In this document: positions 62,513 to 64,000 of the stretch, one piece after another
How the letters are laid out: the number at the start of each line of letters is the position of its first letter
How positions within the stretch are numbered: the stretch's first letter is position 1
Origin: Paenibacillaceae bacterium
GTDB lineage: Bacteria; Bacillota; Bacilli; Paenibacillales; Paenibacillaceae
Reading direction: 5' to 3'
Length of the DNA stretch: 64,000 bases
NCBI GenBank assembly: GCA_004134985.1
Contig: REGQ01000010.1
Span: forward strand, 1-64,000
Notes under the pieces: generated by a model
What the model was told of the DNA's origin: nothing
The model's database searches: none
The model's input: only the letters and a program-made list of their open reading frames with translations
Made by a program: the position numbers and the translations under genes

Positions 62513-64000
62513 TTACTTGACCATTGCTGATTTGGTTAATCGCAACGTTTTAATCTCAAACGGGGTAAACGCCAGCTGCACTTTCCCGTCAACGGCTTGA
62601 ACGGATTCCAAACGCTGTTCCATTAAATCGGTCAGCCATACCGCTTCGACCTGAAACCCGATATCCAGCGCAGTGTTCAGATGGGTGCCGGCGGTTTCGT
62701 AAAGCCTGATGATGATATCCTCGTCATCCTCCGCTTTCTTCACTGTCTCCACCATCACGTTCGCGTGGTCCAACTGCAGGAAGGATTTCTGCTCCGCAAT
62801 TAAATTGTCTGCACCAGCTCGCGATACAGGTATGACTTGCAGCGGAACGTTCAACTCGTAACCGCGTTTATATACCTCCGCCTGCACATGGTCGCCCTGA
62901 TGTGGATACAGCGAATACGTGAATGAATGCTCCGCCCGGTCCGCTTCAGGATCAGGGTAAGACGAGCTGCGCAGCAGATTCAAATCGAGCACGCTGCCCT
63001 CAGCACGGTGACCGTACTTGCTATCATTAAGCAAAGCTACCCCATAATCCGGTTCAGAGAGATCGACCCAGTGATGGGCGCATATTTCGTCTTTGGCATA
63101 ATCCCACATCGTATTGCGGTGCGTTGGCCGTTTCAGATGACCAAATTGAATTTCACAATTGACCGTCTCGGAACGGACATTGACCGGGAACGAAGTGCGC
63201 AGCATTTTGCCGGATTCCTTCCAATCGACATGCGATACAAAATCGACTCTTCGGCTGCCGTAGGTCAATACCACTTGCTGAGTCAATACCGACTCCCCGA
63301 ACAGATAGCGCTGAATCAAGCCCGCCGTCGGACCGTCAACAAATGATTCGGTATGATCCAGGACAAGCTTCAGGCCGCCTGTTTGTCTGTAATCCTGACG
63401 GAAGTCCCACGCGTCACCGGAATCGTGATAGATGCGAAGATCATTTGCGGTATGGCCGTGCTGCACCACTTCCCGCCGGTTCTCCTTGTCGTAGATCGAG
63501 CTGATCGCACCATCGGATGCAAAAGTAACGACAAGCAGATCGTTTTCCAGACGTTGAGCGGATGCAGAAGCTTGCAATCCCCCAGATGAATGCAGCGCCT
63601 CAAGCTCTGCTGCCGCTGCTGCCTCGTTCAGCCCCTTCGCCCCTTCAATTTCAGCGGCTCCAGCAAGGGCGTGGCCCATGGACGGCACGGCTGCACGCAG
63701 CCACTGTCCATCTGCTTTCACCCATTCTTCCCTCGCCCAGGACAAGGAATTGAACACAGCCAGCGCTTGACTGTCCAGCTCCGTCTGTACATCTCCGGTT
63801 ATAACGCTGTACGTATCCGCAATCATGCGGTCAACTTGCTCCTGTAATACCGCGTAACGCTCCAGTGACTCGTCGTACACCCGCTTGATGGATGAGCCTG
63901 GTAAAATATCATGGAACTGATAGAGCAGCACTTCTTTCCAAATCCGCTCCAGTTGTTCAGACGGGTAACGGTGTCCGTTCTTGAGGCCGGCCACTACCGA
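62513..64000 (-). CDS. GH38 alpha-mannosidase, C-terminal part (cut by window end)
   Basis: About 495 codons of a larger gene are visible, and the frame stays open to the last base. The first visible part, LERIWKEVLLYQFHDILPGSSIKRVYDESLERY, is the conserved start of the GH38 middle helical domain. The C-terminal beta-sandwich follows (FASDGAISSIYDKENRREV, YVDFVSHVDWKESGKMLR-like region, THRNTMWDYAKDE, YGVALLNDSKYGH). The N-terminal catalytic domain with the nucleophile Asp lies outside the window, so activity cannot be judged. Family members are cytoplasmic, zinc-dependent and retaining, and release mannose. It heads the operon with the importer and the GtaA-like gene. Confidence 0.9.
   Translation of the reverse strand, partial: SVVAGLKNGHRYPSEQLERIWKEVLLYQFHDILPGSSIKRVYDESLERYAVLQEQVDRMIADTYSVITGDVQTELDSQALAVFNSLSWAREEWVKADGQWLRAAVPSMGHALAGAAEIEGAKGLNEAAAAAELEALHSSGGLQASASAQRLENDLLVVTFASDGAISSIYDKENRREVVQHGHTANDLRIYHDSGDAWDFRQDYRQTGGLKLVLDHTESFVDGPTAGLIQRYLFGESVLTQQVVLTYGSRRVDFVSHVDWKESGKMLRTSFPVNVRSETVNCEIQFGHLKRPTHRNTMWDYAKDEICAHHWVDLSEPDYGVALLNDSKYGHRAEGSVLDLNLLRSSSYPDPEADRAEHSFTYSLYPHQGDHVQAEVYKRGYELNVPLQVIPVSRAGADNLIAEQKSFLQLDHANVMVETVKKAEDDEDIIIRLYETAGTHLNTALDIGFQVEAVWLTDLMEQRLESVQAVDGKVQLAFTPFEIKTLRLTKSAMVK

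Overview
The window looks like chromosome of a Paenibacillus-type soil Firmicute (Paenibacillaceae). The evidence is the gene content: many LplA/LplB/LplC-type sugar importers with lipoprotein binding proteins, YesM/YesN-type two-component pairs, membrane-anchored AraC regulators, an SLH-anchored GH8 enzyme, Gram-positive Shine-Dalgarno sequences (AAGGAGG) and a CcpA-type cre box. No rRNA, tRNA, transposase, prophage or cas gene was seen.

Layout. 1-521: non-coding, with a 192-bp MITE-like palindrome and a 21-bp-stem hairpin. 522-13053, all minus: GH4 6-phospho-beta-glucosidase and a BadF-type sugar kinase, an AraC regulator, a secreted GH8-SLH enzyme, a YesM/YesN pair, and an ABC importer (binding protein plus two permeases). 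13054-13512: divergent control region with a perfect cre box. 13513-16995: a 1160-residue secreted beta-helix protein (GH55/pectate-lyase-like) with fascin-like and ricin-type domains. 16996-21196: repeat-rich accessory region. Two arrays of a 51-52 bp unit built on the palindrome TATATGAAATTTCATATA (10 and 6 copies) flank a small cassette: a two-HTH MerR regulator, a DUF6273 protein and an alpha/beta hydrolase. The hydrolase upstream region and the MerR/DUF6273 divergent region carry the same dyad and the same 25-bp box at identical spacing. 21197-25905: AraC regulator, zinc-type dehydrogenase, GH88 unsaturated glucuronyl hydrolase, GH43-like propeller protein and HIT protein. 26127-32525: second ABC importer with a YesN/YesM pair. 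32698-33489: secreted protein of unknown function. 33709-41401: third importer, membrane AraC regulator and GH30 glycosidase. 41596-43356: S41 peptidase and a small membrane protein. 43357-44075: non-coding repeats and a small ORF. 44076-50163: fourth importer with membrane AraC regulator. 50447-56529: OsmC protein and an Opp/Dpp peptide importer. 56843-64000: fifth sugar importer between a GtaA-like (DUF4965) protein and a GH38 alpha-mannosidase cut by the window end.

How it works together. Secreted GH8 and beta-helix enzymes would cut polysaccharide outside the cell. Five CUT1 importers would take up the oligosaccharides, and cytoplasmic glycosidases (GH4, GH88, GH43-like, GH30, GH38) would finish degradation. 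Each importer sits beside its own sensor (YesM/YesN or membrane AraC). None of the five sugar importers has an ATPase gene here, so they probably share an MsmX/UgpC-type ATPase encoded elsewhere. Structured RNA after binding-protein genes (9393-9426, 45923-45984, 54847-54891) probably sets expression differences inside operons.

Most candidate novelty lies in 17000-21200 (palindrome arrays plus the MerR cassette). Further candidates are the small regulatory structures at 27795-27840 (46-bp inverted repeat) and 33496-33551 (Shine-Dalgarno-sequestering repeat).
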